24,132 bases of DNA from JANPCX01 sp046049865 (GTDB taxonomy: Bacteria > Pseudomonadota > Gammaproteobacteria > Burkholderiales > Burkholderiaceae_C): assembly GCA_046049865.1 (NCBI GenBank), contig JBJOQO010000050.1:1-24132 (forward strand), in the 5' to 3' direction. The translations under genes and the position numbers were made by a program. Positions within the stretch are counted from its first letter, which is position 1; the number at the start of each line of letters is the position of its first letter. Below are positions 6,823 to 16,455 of the stretch, piece after piece. Below the pieces are notes generated by a model, which searched no databases, was not told where the DNA came from, and saw only the letters and a list, made by a program, of their open reading frames with translations.

Positions 6823-7030
6823 GCCAGGGGCCTCCTCAGTGGTTGTTAGGTGATGGTGTGGGGCACCGACGCGGTGCGAGCCCCTGGCAGAAAGTCTAGT
6901 GATCACCCACTGCCCTAAAGGCCGGAACTGAACTGAATTGAGGGCATATTTCTCTCGCTTGCGTCCGTGGCAACATGGGCACGTAAGAATTCACTATTGA
7001 CCAATGCCCAGCCACCAGGAGAAACCCACC
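6823..7030. promoter_or_regulatory. Divergent intergenic region between the HDOD gene and dps
   Basis: This 208-bp region must hold the promoters for both genes. I looked for the OxyR pattern of four ATAG/CTAT-type half-sites 7 bases apart and did not find a convincing one. A possible dps promoter has TTGCGT at 6959 and TAAGAAT at 6984, but the 19-base spacing is poor. No strong hairpin was seen. Confidence 0.35.
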
Positions 7031-7540
7031 ATGGCCAAAGCCAAAAATCGAACCGCCCTGACTGTTGTCGGGCCCAACATTGGCATCAGCGAAAAAGACC
7101 GTGCCGCCATCGTCAAAGGGCTCAGCCACTTGCTGGCTGATACCTATACCCTGTACCTGAACACCCACAACTTCCACTGGAATGTGACGGGGCCCATGTT
7201 CAATACCCTGCACCAAATGTTCATGCTGCAATACACCGAGTTGTGGAATGCGGTCGACCCGATTGCAGAGCGCATTCGTTCACTGGGCCATCCAGCGCCG
7301 GGTTCCTACAAACAATTCGCCGCCTTGGCTTCCTTGCCTGATGCGCCCACCACGCCGCCCAAAGCCTTGGAGATGGTCCGTATCTTGGTAGAGGGCCACG
7401 AAGCCGTGGCGCGCACTGCCCGCAGCCTCTTCCCCACGGTAGACAAAGCGGGCGATGAACCCACCGCCGACCTGCTCACTCAGCGCCTGACTGTGCACGA
7501 ACAAACGGCTTGGATGTTGCGCAGCTTGTTGGAGGAGTGA
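7031..7540 (+). CDS. dps: Dps, DNA-binding ferritin-like protein
   Basis: Forms a hollow 12-subunit shell that oxidises Fe(II) with hydrogen peroxide, stores the iron and coats DNA under stress. The 169-residue length is typical. The inter-subunit ferroxidase ligands are H49 (THNFHWNVTG), H61 (LHQMF), D76 and E80 (DPIAERI); their spacing of 12, 15 and 4 residues matches that of E. coli Dps. The N-terminus MAKAKNRT is short and lysine-containing, as in members that use the tail to bind DNA. The start at 7031 was chosen because AGGAG lies about 10 bases upstream; the upstream ATG at 7004 has no site. An esterase gene follows after 11 bp, so the two probably form an operon. Control by the nearby OxyR is likely on family grounds but no operator was identified. 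Confidence 0.94.
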   Translation: MAKAKNRTALTVVGPNIGISEKDRAAIVKGLSHLLADTYTLYLNTHNFHWNVTGPMFNTLHQMFMLQYTELWNAVDPIAERIRSLGHPAPGSYKQFAALASLPDAPTTPPKALEMVRILVEGHEAVARTARSLFPTVDKAGDEPTADLLTQRLTVHEQTAWMLRSLLEE

Positions 7541-7551
7541 GAGAACCAACC

Positions 7552-8265
7552 ATGGCTGATTTTGTTCTCGTCCACGGTGCCTGGCATGGCGGCTGGTGCT
7601 GGAAGAAAGTACTTCCCGGACTGCAAGCCGCAGGGCACCGGGCGTTTGCGTTGACCCTGACTGGCCTGGGCGAACGTGCTCACCTGATGTCCCCAGGCAT
7701 TAACCTACAAACCCATGTGCAAGACGTGTGCGGCTTGCTCGAACATGAAGAACTGCAGGGCGCCGTTCTCGTGGGCCACAGTTACGGCGGCATGGTGATC
7801 ACGGGCGTAGCGCAGCAAGTGGCTACCGAACGTTTGTCTCGTCTCGTGTACCTGGATGCGGTGGTGCCCGAGCCCGGTGAGGCTTGGTCCAGCGGCCATG
7901 CCGCAGACACACAAGCGGCCCGGCGGGCTTTGATTGCCGAGTCAGGGCAACTGACCCCACCCAACCCCGAGGTGTTTGGCCTGCAAGGCGACGACCACGC
8001 CTGGGTGCAACGCCGCCAAACCCCGCAGCCTGGTGGTTGTTACGACGCCGCCTTGGCGTTTGAACGCGAGCGGGTGCAGCGCTGGCCACGGCATTTCATC
8101 GACTGCACATCGCCCGCCTTGGCCACCATCGATGCTTCACGCCGCCGCGTGCGTGCCGAGCCGGGTTGGACGGTGCACGAGATCGCTACGGGCCACGATC
8201 CCATGGTCAGTGCGCCGCAAGATTTGTTGAAGGTCTTGCTAACTGTGGCGACCACGACTTGCTAA
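7552..8265 (+). CDS. Small alpha/beta hydrolase, methylesterase-like
   Basis: A 238-residue single-domain hydrolase close to the plant methylesterase / bacterial EstC type. The oxyanion strand is FVLVHGAWHGGWCW (4-17), followed by LTLTGLGER (34-42). The nucleophile elbow is GHSYGG with S77, and the catalytic His is probably H215 (IATGHDPM). The acid residue is uncertain (D184 or D194). Members cleave small carboxylic esters; the substrate is not predictable here. There is no signal peptide, so it is cytosolic. The ribosome binding site GAGGAG lies in the last two codons of dps, and the start follows 11 bp after that stop, implying translation from a shared message and perhaps peroxide-linked expression. 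It is convergent with the large gene that ends at 8289. Confidence 0.86.
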   Translation: MADFVLVHGAWHGGWCWKKVLPGLQAAGHRAFALTLTGLGERAHLMSPGINLQTHVQDVCGLLEHEELQGAVLVGHSYGGMVITGVAQQVATERLSRLVYLDAVVPEPGEAWSSGHAADTQAARRALIAESGQLTPPNPEVFGLQGDDHAWVQRRQTPQPGGCYDAALAFERERVQRWPRHFIDCTSPALATIDASRRRVRAEPGWTVHEIATGHDPMVSAPQDLLKVLLTVATTTC

Positions 8266-8287
8266 GGGCGAGGTGTCCGCTTCAGGG

Positions 8288-8299
8288 GTTACCGGTAAC
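8288..8299. other. Palindrome between convergent genes
   Basis: GTTACCGGTAAC is a perfect 12-bp palindrome overlapping the stop codon of the 951-residue gene and lying 22 bp past the esterase stop. With two outer G-C pairs it could fold in transcripts from either side, but there is no T-tract, so a role as a bidirectional terminator is only a suggestion. Confidence 0.3.
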
Positions 8300-11144
8300 G
8301 CCCGTTCTTGTAGCGCAGCTTGCCGACCAACCTGGTGACCTTGGGCTTTGAAGCGTCGTCGTCCCGCGTGGTCGCGACGACATCCAAATCTTGCCAGCCG
8401 TTGGTGCTGCTGGGGGAAATCGAAAGTGTCGTGGTGGTCGTTTCGGTCTTGCACGGTACGTCGGAATCCCGCCAGCAATCCGTGCCGAGCAAGCGCCATT
8501 GGTACATCGCCCTGTTCGACAACACGGGCCGCAATGACCGACCCTCTTCCACGAATAGCGAGAGGTAGTCGCTTTCACCGCCCTCAGCGTAGCGAGGGCT
8601 GTAGCCAGTGTGCATGCGAACGCCAAACGCGCGAGCTTTTGAGGAGACTTGGTAGGCGGCAGTGTCTAAAGTCAGTCCGCCGCTGAGGCGAATGCTGCCG
8701 TCTTCCTCCATTTCCCTTCGGTAGGTGCGCAACACTTTTTCGCGTTTCACATCGACCACCGCCAAGGCGAATCCGGAGGAGAGTCCCCAGCCATGAAACA
8801 GTGCCACGATGGTTTGGTCTGGCCGCGTCGGGTGTGGCTTGCAATCCAGGGCGACCACGGCACCTGCGTCATTCCGACTGTCGCCACCAAAAGAGATTCC
8901 AAGCGCTTCAGACAAGAACGAGACCCGCTTGACATTGCATCGCGGTTCGAGGCCATCGTGTGCGAGCGCTGACCGAGAAAAGGGGTGAGTCTGCCCCTGG
9001 GATGTCCAGTTTTCATCCGAGTCGGCATCGAGTGCTGGACGCCGGTCATGGACGAAGTAAGACAGTACATTGCCCCCAATTTCACCCATGTCGGCGCTTT
9101 TGGCCGTGCAATCTACTTCGCGCTGCAAGTCGCTGTCGTCGGCTTTGCAGGTATCGAAGGACTCTGCCCTCCACAACTCAAGATTTCCGTCCGCGTCCAG
9201 GTCTGAAACACGAGCAATTTGGCGCTCGCGGCGCTCATCCCCATTGAAACGACTGGGCACGTGAATGTGTTGCAACGAGTGAGGGGTCAAGAGCACGTGA
9301 ATGCGAGGCTGCCTGTGATCCTCGAATTCGATCTGCAACAACGACCGGCTATGCCCTGGATGGCGCCATTGCGTGACGGACCTAATGCTTGCGTTCTGTC
9401 GACGCAAATCCGTTGCCAGGGCCTTGATTTTTTTCACGGCATCGGCATGCATGCCGGGCGTGACAGAGGCCACGAGCCAGTCTGCTTGATTGACCTTGGT
9501 CTTGCCGCTCTCGGGGTCCGCCGGTCGATCGAACCGAAGTTTCTGAAATTGACGTGCCTTGTCCAACGTGAGTCGGCTGTTCTTCAGCGTCAGTGGCGTG
9601 CTTTGGGGCTCGTGAACCCAACGCCTGCACATGGCGGTTTGCCATGCCGGGGTTTCTGCTGTTCTCGGGGCGAAACAATCAGCGCCGTTGTCGCTCAAGC
9701 CGCTGAGTATTGCGTCACGGGTGTGGCCCAGGCGGGTGTTGCTCAACACGGCCAAAGCGGCCTGCCGCTGCTTGACAGTATCCGCAGAGTTGTCTGTTTT
9801 GAGTTTGTACCAATCAGTGTCACCACAACGTTGATAGCCCCTGTCTGGCGTTTGTTGAAGGCGGTGCAGCGCATAGGCAGCGGCCAAACGAGGGCGATCA
9901 AGATCAAACCACGCTGCGTGGGTTTTGCAACCCTGGTCGTTGTCGCCAATCTGGTCGATTTCAGTCAGAACAGCCGCTCGAACCCAGTCCCTGCGCCCGA
10001 CATGCTCGCGCAACAAGGCCCATGCACTGATTTGATCGATGTCATTCACCGGGTCATTGAGCTGTGGCGTCATCTGGCGCAAAAGAGTCGGCAAGGTTTG
10101 CGCTGGCCAAGCCTGCCGTGCGTGGATGACCGAGCTGAGCTTGGCGCGGAACAGCACGGCTTGGCGAACGCCCAATGTGTCGTAGCGCTTCTTGCCGGGT
10201 TGCGCCCGCGCTGCGATGGAGGCGCTCCTGAGTACTTTCTCAGGATCCAGCTTCTGAAGCGCCACGGCCAGGCGGGGATCCTCGGGTGACAAACTGGCCC
10301 ACAGATGCAGCACCATCAAACAGTCATTTGGACCGGTTCCCTCACAGCCGTGCTTGGTCAGGAACTTGGAGAACTTGTCGGACAGGACGACAACCCCACG
10401 GTCGCTCGATCGACGCCACTCTGCCTTGATGGCGGGCGATTGGGCCGGCGTGTCGCTGCTGCGCGCCCGCGCAATGCCGAGTTCACGTACGCACTGACCA
10501 AAAGTTTTGTCACGCCCTTGAATGCTTTGCAGAAATCCAGGGCGGAGAATGACTTGATCCATCTCGCCGATGGCGAAAGGGTCTGTGTTGGGTTGGACCC
10601 AGGCCTCTTCAGGCATGCAATTCCACAAGGACACGAAGGCCGCAGGCTCGCCTTCCCAACGTGCAAATGGGCCATACAGGCGTGGCAGGTGGAATTGGCG
10701 GCCAGCCTCTTGCCCGCCGGCGGGTCTGCCTGGTCGGGCAAACCAAGTCGATACCTTGTCCAGCACATCAGAGGGCTTTTCGAAACTGAGCAGGGGGCCT
10801 TGCCCAGCAAAAATCAATGCACTTTCTCGCAGGTAGACATTCATGCTGAGCACTTGCGACGTGCTGAACAGCCTCTGGATGCGCTGCGGGGTCGCAGCGC
10901 GAACCGCATAGCTGTTCACTTTGTATTTATCCATGCCCTGCACGAATTCAATCTCTTGAAGCGCGTCTCGCATTTCATTGGTTGATAAAGGCAGCTGCTG
11001 ATCAGCAAGGGGCATGGCATGTGCCGCTATCGCTATGCCCATCGCCAGCACCACTACGAGAGTGCGATTGCGCCATGCCGACAGGGCGGCGAAAATCTCA
11101 CCGAAGACAGATTTCGGGCGCAACGGCGACAGACGAGTGGGCAT
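8289..11144 (-). CDS. Large exported cysteine-rich protein of unknown function
   Basis: I do not recognise a family for this 951-residue protein. The N-terminus has a basic stretch (to about residue 27), then a hydrophobic core TLVVVLAMGIAIAAHAM (28-44) with a plausible signal-peptidase site at AHA-M; the n-region is long, so a membrane anchor is possible. There are about 14 cysteines spread along the chain, including NC176, several in the 400-510 region and more near the C-terminus, fitting disulfide bonds in the periplasm. DLDADGNLE (648-656) is a DxDxDG calcium-loop motif like those of FG-GAP/VCBS or EF-hand repeats, but only one copy is evident. It may be an envelope or surface protein. 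GGAG lies 6 bases before the ATG, directly after a hairpin. It is on the same strand as the AAA+ gene, 267 bp downstream of it. Confidence 0.8.
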   Translation of the reverse strand: MPTRLSPLRPKSVFGEIFAALSAWRNRTLVVVLAMGIAIAAHAMPLADQQLPLSTNEMRDALQEIEFVQGMDKYKVNSYAVRAATPQRIQRLFSTSQVLSMNVYLRESALIFAGQGPLLSFEKPSDVLDKVSTWFARPGRPAGGQEAGRQFHLPRLYGPFARWEGEPAAFVSLWNCMPEEAWVQPNTDPFAIGEMDQVILRPGFLQSIQGRDKTFGQCVRELGIARARSSDTPAQSPAIKAEWRRSSDRGVVVLSDKFSKFLTKHGCEGTGPNDCLMVLHLWASLSPEDPRLAVALQKLDPEKVLRSASIAARAQPGKKRYDTLGVRQAVLFRAKLSSVIHARQAWPAQTLPTLLRQMTPQLNDPVNDIDQISAWALLREHVGRRDWVRAAVLTEIDQIGDNDQGCKTHAAWFDLDRPRLAAAYALHRLQQTPDRGYQRCGDTDWYKLKTDNSADTVKQRQAALAVLSNTRLGHTRDAILSGLSDNGADCFAPRTAETPAWQTAMCRRWVHEPQSTPLTLKNSRLTLDKARQFQKLRFDRPADPESGKTKVNQADWLVASVTPGMHADAVKKIKALATDLRRQNASIRSVTQWRHPGHSRSLLQIEFEDHRQPRIHVLLTPHSLQHIHVPSRFNGDERRERQIARVSDLDADGNLELWRAESFDTCKADDSDLQREVDCTAKSADMGEIGGNVLSYFVHDRRPALDADSDENWTSQGQTHPFSRSALAHDGLEPRCNVKRVSFLSEALGISFGGDSRNDAGAVVALDCKPHPTRPDQTIVALFHGWGLSSGFALAVVDVKREKVLRTYRREMEEDGSIRLSGGLTLDTAAYQVSSKARAFGVRMHTGYSPRYAEGGESDYLSLFVEEGRSLRPVLSNRAMYQWRLLGTDCWRDSDVPCKTETTTTTLSISPSSTNGWQDLDVVATTRDDDASKPKVTRLVGKLRYKNGRYR

Positions 11145-11157
11145 GGCGGCTCCAGTG

Positions 11158-11183
11158 CAATGCGGACCAAGGGTGCCGCATTG
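11158..11183 (-). promoter_or_regulatory. 5'-leader hairpin before the large exported-protein gene
   Basis: CAATGCGG (11158-11165) pairs with CCGCATTG (11176-11183), and inside it ACC pairs with GGT around the loop AAG, with one bulged base: an 11-bp stem. On the minus-strand message it ends a few bases before the ribosome binding site GGAG and the ATG at 11144. It could affect translation or be an operator. The rest of the 267-bp gap up to 11411 shows no gene or T-tract terminator. Confidence 0.45.
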
Positions 11184-11411
11184 TCACGAACCCATCCGTG
11201 TACAGCGTGATGCTCACGTGAAGTTGGTGTGAATTCCCTCGCGACGCACGCACTTCACCGACGACGGTTCTGCTGCGTCAACATGCACTACCTTTGGGGC
11301 GTCGCGCACTCAGCAAGCCCCTCATTGGCTGCGGCGAGGGGCGGCGATGCGGTCAGCCAAAAGTCGCCGGTGAGCTCTGCAAATGAGCGCGAGTATCGTC
11401 GGCAACAGCGC

Positions 11412-12926
11412 TCAATCAGCACTGACCGTGCGGTCCTTGGCCCACTCACGCAAGGCTGTGACTGCCTCTGCGCGGGTCACCGACAGCGGTTTGGTGCGCA
11501 GCAACTCCAGCATCACCAAATTGGCCTGGGGGGCTTGCTGGCGGGCATGGGCTTCGTAACGCGCGGCCACGACGGCGGCTTCAATCTCGGCGCCTGAAAA
11601 ACCTTCGCTGCGCTCCACCAGGGGTTTCAAGCCCGCGTCGTCGCAGGCCACCTTGTGTTTGGCCAGGTGAATGCGCAGGATGCCTTCGCGCACCTCGGGT
11701 GTCGGCAGGTCCACAAAGAAAATCTCGTCGAAGCGCCCTTTGCGCATCAGCTCGGGCGGCAGGCTGTCGATGTCGTTGGCGGTGGCCACCAAAAATACGC
11801 TGGAGCGGCGTTCGGCCATCCAGGTCAGCAAGGTGCCCAGCATGCGTTTGCCTGCGCCGGTGTCGCCGTCACCTTGGCCACCGGCCAACCCTTTTTCAAT
11901 CTCATCCATCCACAACACACATGGCGACATCGCATCGGCCACCTTCAAGGCCTCACGCAATTTGCGCTCGCTCTCGCCCTGGTATTTGTCGAACAGCGCG
12001 CCAAAGTCCATGCGGAAGAGCGGCACCTGCCAGGACGATGCGATGGCTTTGGCCGACAGGCTTTTGCCCGCACCTTGCACACCCAAAAGCAACACCCCTC
12101 GCGGCGGCGGCAGGCCGGATTCGTCGGGTTTCAAAAAGGGCTCACGCCGCAGCAACAGCCAACGTTTGAGCGCCTTCATGCCTGCCACCTCGTCGAGTGC
12201 AGGCAGCTTTTGTTCAAACACCAGCAACTCAGCCACGCCCAGGGTTTCCTGTTTGGCGGCCAGCACCCTGGCCAGGTCGGCGGTGCAAATCTGACCATCA
12301 CTCAGTGTCAGCCGCGCCAGGTGGCGCACCGAGTTCTCCGGCAACCCCACCATGTGTCGCAGCAAAGACTCCAGTGTGGTGCGAGAGCCGCCCACCTCCC
12401 CTTTGTGCGCCTGGTGACGCGTCATTTCTTCCTTGAACACCGCCTTCACCCTTTCCATGGTCATCGGCTCCAGTTCGAAGCGGCTGGCAAAGGGTGTCAG
12501 TTCATCGGGCAAGGCGATGTCGTGCCCGACGAAGACGAGCTGTTGTTTTTTGCTTTCGCTCTTGAGCGCAATCTCTTTGATGGCGCGGGTGACCAAGGGG
12601 TTGCTCAAATAGGGATGAATGTCCAGAAAAATGAAAAGCGCGGGCCCCGAGCTGCTGTCCACATGGCGCAGCGCATCTGGCAACTCCTTGGTTTCATTGG
12701 CGTCGGCAGTGGGGTTCTTGTTGAAGTCCAGCAGCGACAGCTTCAGCCCATGGCTGACACGTAAGCCCCGGCTCGCGGACCAGGTCCAGACCTCACGTTG
12801 GCTGAGGTTGGACACCCGCTCAAACAGCGCCATCACACGTTTTTCTTCGTGCGTTTCGATCACGAGGATGGCAGTCTGGGTGTCGATCAGGGAGATCAGG
12901 TCGTTGACTTGTTGGGGGGTGGGCAC
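11412..12926 (-). CDS. AAA+ ATPase, Ycf46-like
   Basis: A 504-residue ATPase whose layout recalls the Ycf46 family known from cyanobacteria and plastids, with a poorly conserved N-terminal half and a FtsH/Cdc48-type AAA module. Residues 1-240 include a segment resembling an inactive nucleotide-binding fold (LVIETHEEKRVMALFERV, then LFIFLDIHPYL and QLVFVGHDIALP). The AAA module begins about 245. Walker A is GVQGAGKS (282-289), Walker B is CVLWMDEIEKG (D341, E342), sensor 1 is FLVATANDI (379-386), and the arginine-finger region is LMRKGRFDEIFFV. There are no membrane segments or protease domain, so it is probably a cytosolic remodelling ATPase; its client is unknown. The start is GTG at 12926 with CGGAG 6-7 bases upstream. 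It is divergent from the DJ-1/PfpI gene with 108 bp between. Confidence 0.85.
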   Translation of the reverse strand: MPTPQQVNDLISLIDTQTAILVIETHEEKRVMALFERVSNLSQREVWTWSASRGLRVSHGLKLSLLDFNKNPTADANETKELPDALRHVDSSSGPALFIFLDIHPYLSNPLVTRAIKEIALKSESKKQQLVFVGHDIALPDELTPFASRFELEPMTMERVKAVFKEEMTRHQAHKGEVGGSRTTLESLLRHMVGLPENSVRHLARLTLSDGQICTADLARVLAAKQETLGVAELLVFEQKLPALDEVAGMKALKRWLLLRREPFLKPDESGLPPPRGVLLLGVQGAGKSLSAKAIASSWQVPLFRMDFGALFDKYQGESERKLREALKVADAMSPCVLWMDEIEKGLAGGQGDGDTGAGKRMLGTLLTWMAERRSSVFLVATANDIDSLPPELMRKGRFDEIFFVDLPTPEVREGILRIHLAKHKVACDDAGLKPLVERSEGFSGAEIEAAVVAARYEAHARQQAPQANLVMLELLRTKPLSVTRAEAVTALREWAKDRTVSAD

Positions 12927-13034
12927 AGGCAGCTCCGAAGTGGTTCACGCGCATGGTTCATGGTCTGGCGGGGTGGCATTCTTTCATGGGTGGTCGGTCT
13001 TGAATTCCCGACCCACTGCCGCTAACCTTGCCCC

Positions 13035-13652
13035 ATGCGCATCGCCATCCTCACCTTCGACGGCTACAACGAGTTGGATTCTTTTGTCATCCTGGGGCTG
13101 CTCAACCGCCTGGGCAACCTGGGTTGGAAAGCAGAAATCACCAGCCCCAGCAGCCAAGTCACGTCGATGAATGGCGTGACGGTGCTGGCGCAGCAGCCGC
13201 TGGAGTTTGCCAACGAAGCGGACGCGGTGATTTTTGGCAGCGGCATTTACACCCGGGCGATTGCGGAAGACTCAGGCAAACGCGGCGCGGTGCTCGACCG
13301 TTTGCAACTCGATCCGGTGCGCCAGCTGATAGGCGCGCAGTGCTCGGGCAGTTTGTTGTTGGCGCGGTTGGGTTTGCTCGCAGACGCACCGGCCTGCACC
13401 GACCTCACCACCAAGCCCTGGTTGGTCGAAGCTGGCGTGCGGGTGCTGGACGAACCCTTCCATGCCCGTGGCCCCATTGCCACCGCCGGCGGGTGTTTGG
13501 CCTCACAGTACCTGGCCGCTTGGCTGATGTGGTCGCGTGCAGGTGAAGAGGCTGCGCGACAAGCCCTGTTCTACGCCGCGCCAGTGGGTGAGAAAGAGGT
13601 TTACGTCGACAGATTGATGGACCGGGTGCGGCCTTTCATCACGGCGGTTTGA
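13035..13652 (+). CDS. DJ-1/PfpI-family protein
   Basis: A 205-residue member of the DJ-1/PfpI (type 1 glutamine amidotransferase-like) superfamily, whose members act as stress-linked deglycases, chaperones, amidases or isonitrile hydratases. The N-terminal strand MRIAILTFDGYNELD provides the conserved acidic residue E13. The nucleophile elbow AQCSGSLLLA provides C103, equivalent to the reactive cysteine of DJ-1. The catalytic His near C+1 is replaced by Ser, so the exact reaction is uncertain. PIATAGGCLASQYLAAWL (149-166) is the usual late helix of the isonitrile hydratase-like and transcription-factor-like branches. No DNA-binding domain is present. The ribosome binding site before 13035 is weak. 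It lies between the divergent AAA+ gene and prfC, 103 bp before the latter. Confidence 0.85.
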   Translation: MRIAILTFDGYNELDSFVILGLLNRLGNLGWKAEITSPSSQVTSMNGVTVLAQQPLEFANEADAVIFGSGIYTRAIAEDSGKRGAVLDRLQLDPVRQLIGAQCSGSLLLARLGLLADAPACTDLTTKPWLVEAGVRVLDEPFHARGPIATAGGCLASQYLAAWLMWSRAGEEAARQALFYAAPVGEKEVYVDRLMDRVRPFITAV

Positions 13653-13755
13653 TCATTGGGGGCGTGGGGTGGCCGCTCGAACACCACAGCCACGATAATC
13701 ACGGGTTGATCTTCGCGCTCTACTTTCGGGGCGCGTTTGCAGAAAAGCCCCCGTC

Positions 13756-15408
<1,653 letters not shown>

Positions 15409-15487
15409 GTCGCGAGTTGCCTTCAGGCATCCCACCGATTGATCGTTGAACTCCAGCGATGGCAAACACGCTACCCCCTTTAACCAT

Positions 15488-16354
15488 ATGAACCGCAGTC
15501 GTGCTCTGCTGTATTTAGACCTCATCCGCTGGAGCCGCCCCGCAGGCACCTACCTGTTGTTGTGGCCCACGCTGTCTGCTTTGTGGATCGCTGCAGGAGG
15601 CTTTCCCGGTTGGCACTTGCTCGCGGTGTTTGTGCTGGGCACCTTCCTGATGCGAAGCGCGGGTTGTGCGGTGAACGATGTGGCCGACTGTGACTTTGAC
15701 AAACATGTGAAACGCACCGCGCAGCGCCCCGTCACCAGCGGGGCACTGGGTGTGAAAGAAGCTTTGCTTGTGGGGGCGGCACTGGCTTTGTTGGCGTTTG
15801 CACTGGTGCTGACCACCAATGTGCCCACGATTCTTTGGAGTTTTGCGGCGCTGGCGGTGGCGGTTGTTTACCCCTTCACCAAACGATTCCTGTCCATGCC
15901 GCAGGCGGTGCTGGGTGTGGCGTTTAGCTTTGGCATTCCGATGGCGTTCTCGGCGGTGTTGGGCCAAGTGCCATGGGTGGCGTGGTTACTCCTGCTGGGC
16001 AATTTGTGTTGGGTGCTCGCCTACGACACCGAGTACGCCATGGTGGACCGAGACGATGATTTAAAAATCGGCATTCACACCTCGGCCATCACCCTGGGCC
16101 GCTTCGATGTGGCGGCGGTGATGCTTTTTTATGCGCTGTATTTGCTGGTTTGGGCTGCAGCGGGTGTGCTGCTGGCCTTGGGTCTGGCTTATTTCTTGGG
16201 CCTGCTGGTGGCTGCGGGAATGCCGCTGTGGCACTACCTTTTGATCAAAGATCGGACGCGAGAGGGCTGCTTCAAGGCGTTTCGGTTGAACCACTGGTTG
16301 GGGTTGGCGGTGTTTGTGGGTTTGCTGGTGGATGCGGCGTTGAAGTCGCTGTGA
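15488..16354 (+). CDS. ubiA: 4-hydroxybenzoate octaprenyltransferase UbiA
   Basis: Attaches the polyprenyl tail to 4-hydroxybenzoate in the inner membrane, an early step of ubiquinone synthesis. The 288-residue protein is strongly hydrophobic, with about eight or nine membrane segments. The two aspartate-rich Mg/prenyl-diphosphate motifs are present: NDVADCDFD (63-71), followed by the basic KRTAQRPVTSG, and DTEYAMVDRDDD (180-191), followed by KIGIHTSA. WSRPAGTYLLLWPTL near the start is typical of UbiA. The ATG at 15488 was chosen because it gives the normal N-terminus; an in-frame TTG at 15446 has no better signal. No clear ribosome binding site is visible. The gene is convergent with glutamate dehydrogenase, 101 bp between stops. 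Confidence 0.96.
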   Translation: MNRSRALLYLDLIRWSRPAGTYLLLWPTLSALWIAAGGFPGWHLLAVFVLGTFLMRSAGCAVNDVADCDFDKHVKRTAQRPVTSGALGVKEALLVGAALALLAFALVLTTNVPTILWSFAALAVAVVYPFTKRFLSMPQAVLGVAFSFGIPMAFSAVLGQVPWVAWLLLLGNLCWVLAYDTEYAMVDRDDDLKIGIHTSAITLGRFDVAAVMLFYALYLLVWAAAGVLLALGLAYFLGLLVAAGMPLWHYLLIKDRTREGCFKAFRLNHWLGLAVFVGLLVDAALKSL

Positions 16355-16373
16355 AGTAGCAATCGCGCAGACG

Positions 16374-16406
16374 TAAAAAAGCCACCGGCGGTGAGGCGCG
16401 GTGGCT
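16374..16406 (-). terminator. Rho-independent terminator of glutamate dehydrogenase
   Basis: On the minus strand AGCCACCG (16406-16399) pairs with CGGTGGCT (16387-16380) around an 11-base loop and is followed by a T run (16379-16375). It lies about 50 bp past the glutamate dehydrogenase stop. It also sits just after ubiA, but on that strand the run is A before the stem, so it works mainly for the minus strand. Confidence 0.88.
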
Positions 16407-16455
16407 GGATCTGGCAAGGCGACAAACAAGACGTTCGCCGCCAGGGTTCAGCAGA

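Noticed and set aside
6823..7030. OxyR operator before dps
   Set aside because: Expected from known biology but no set of half-sites with the right spacing was seen.
9219..10289. 356-codon open frame on the plus strand inside the 951-residue gene
   Set aside because: The minus-strand frame spans the whole region with a signal peptide and ribosome binding site; the plus frame has neither.
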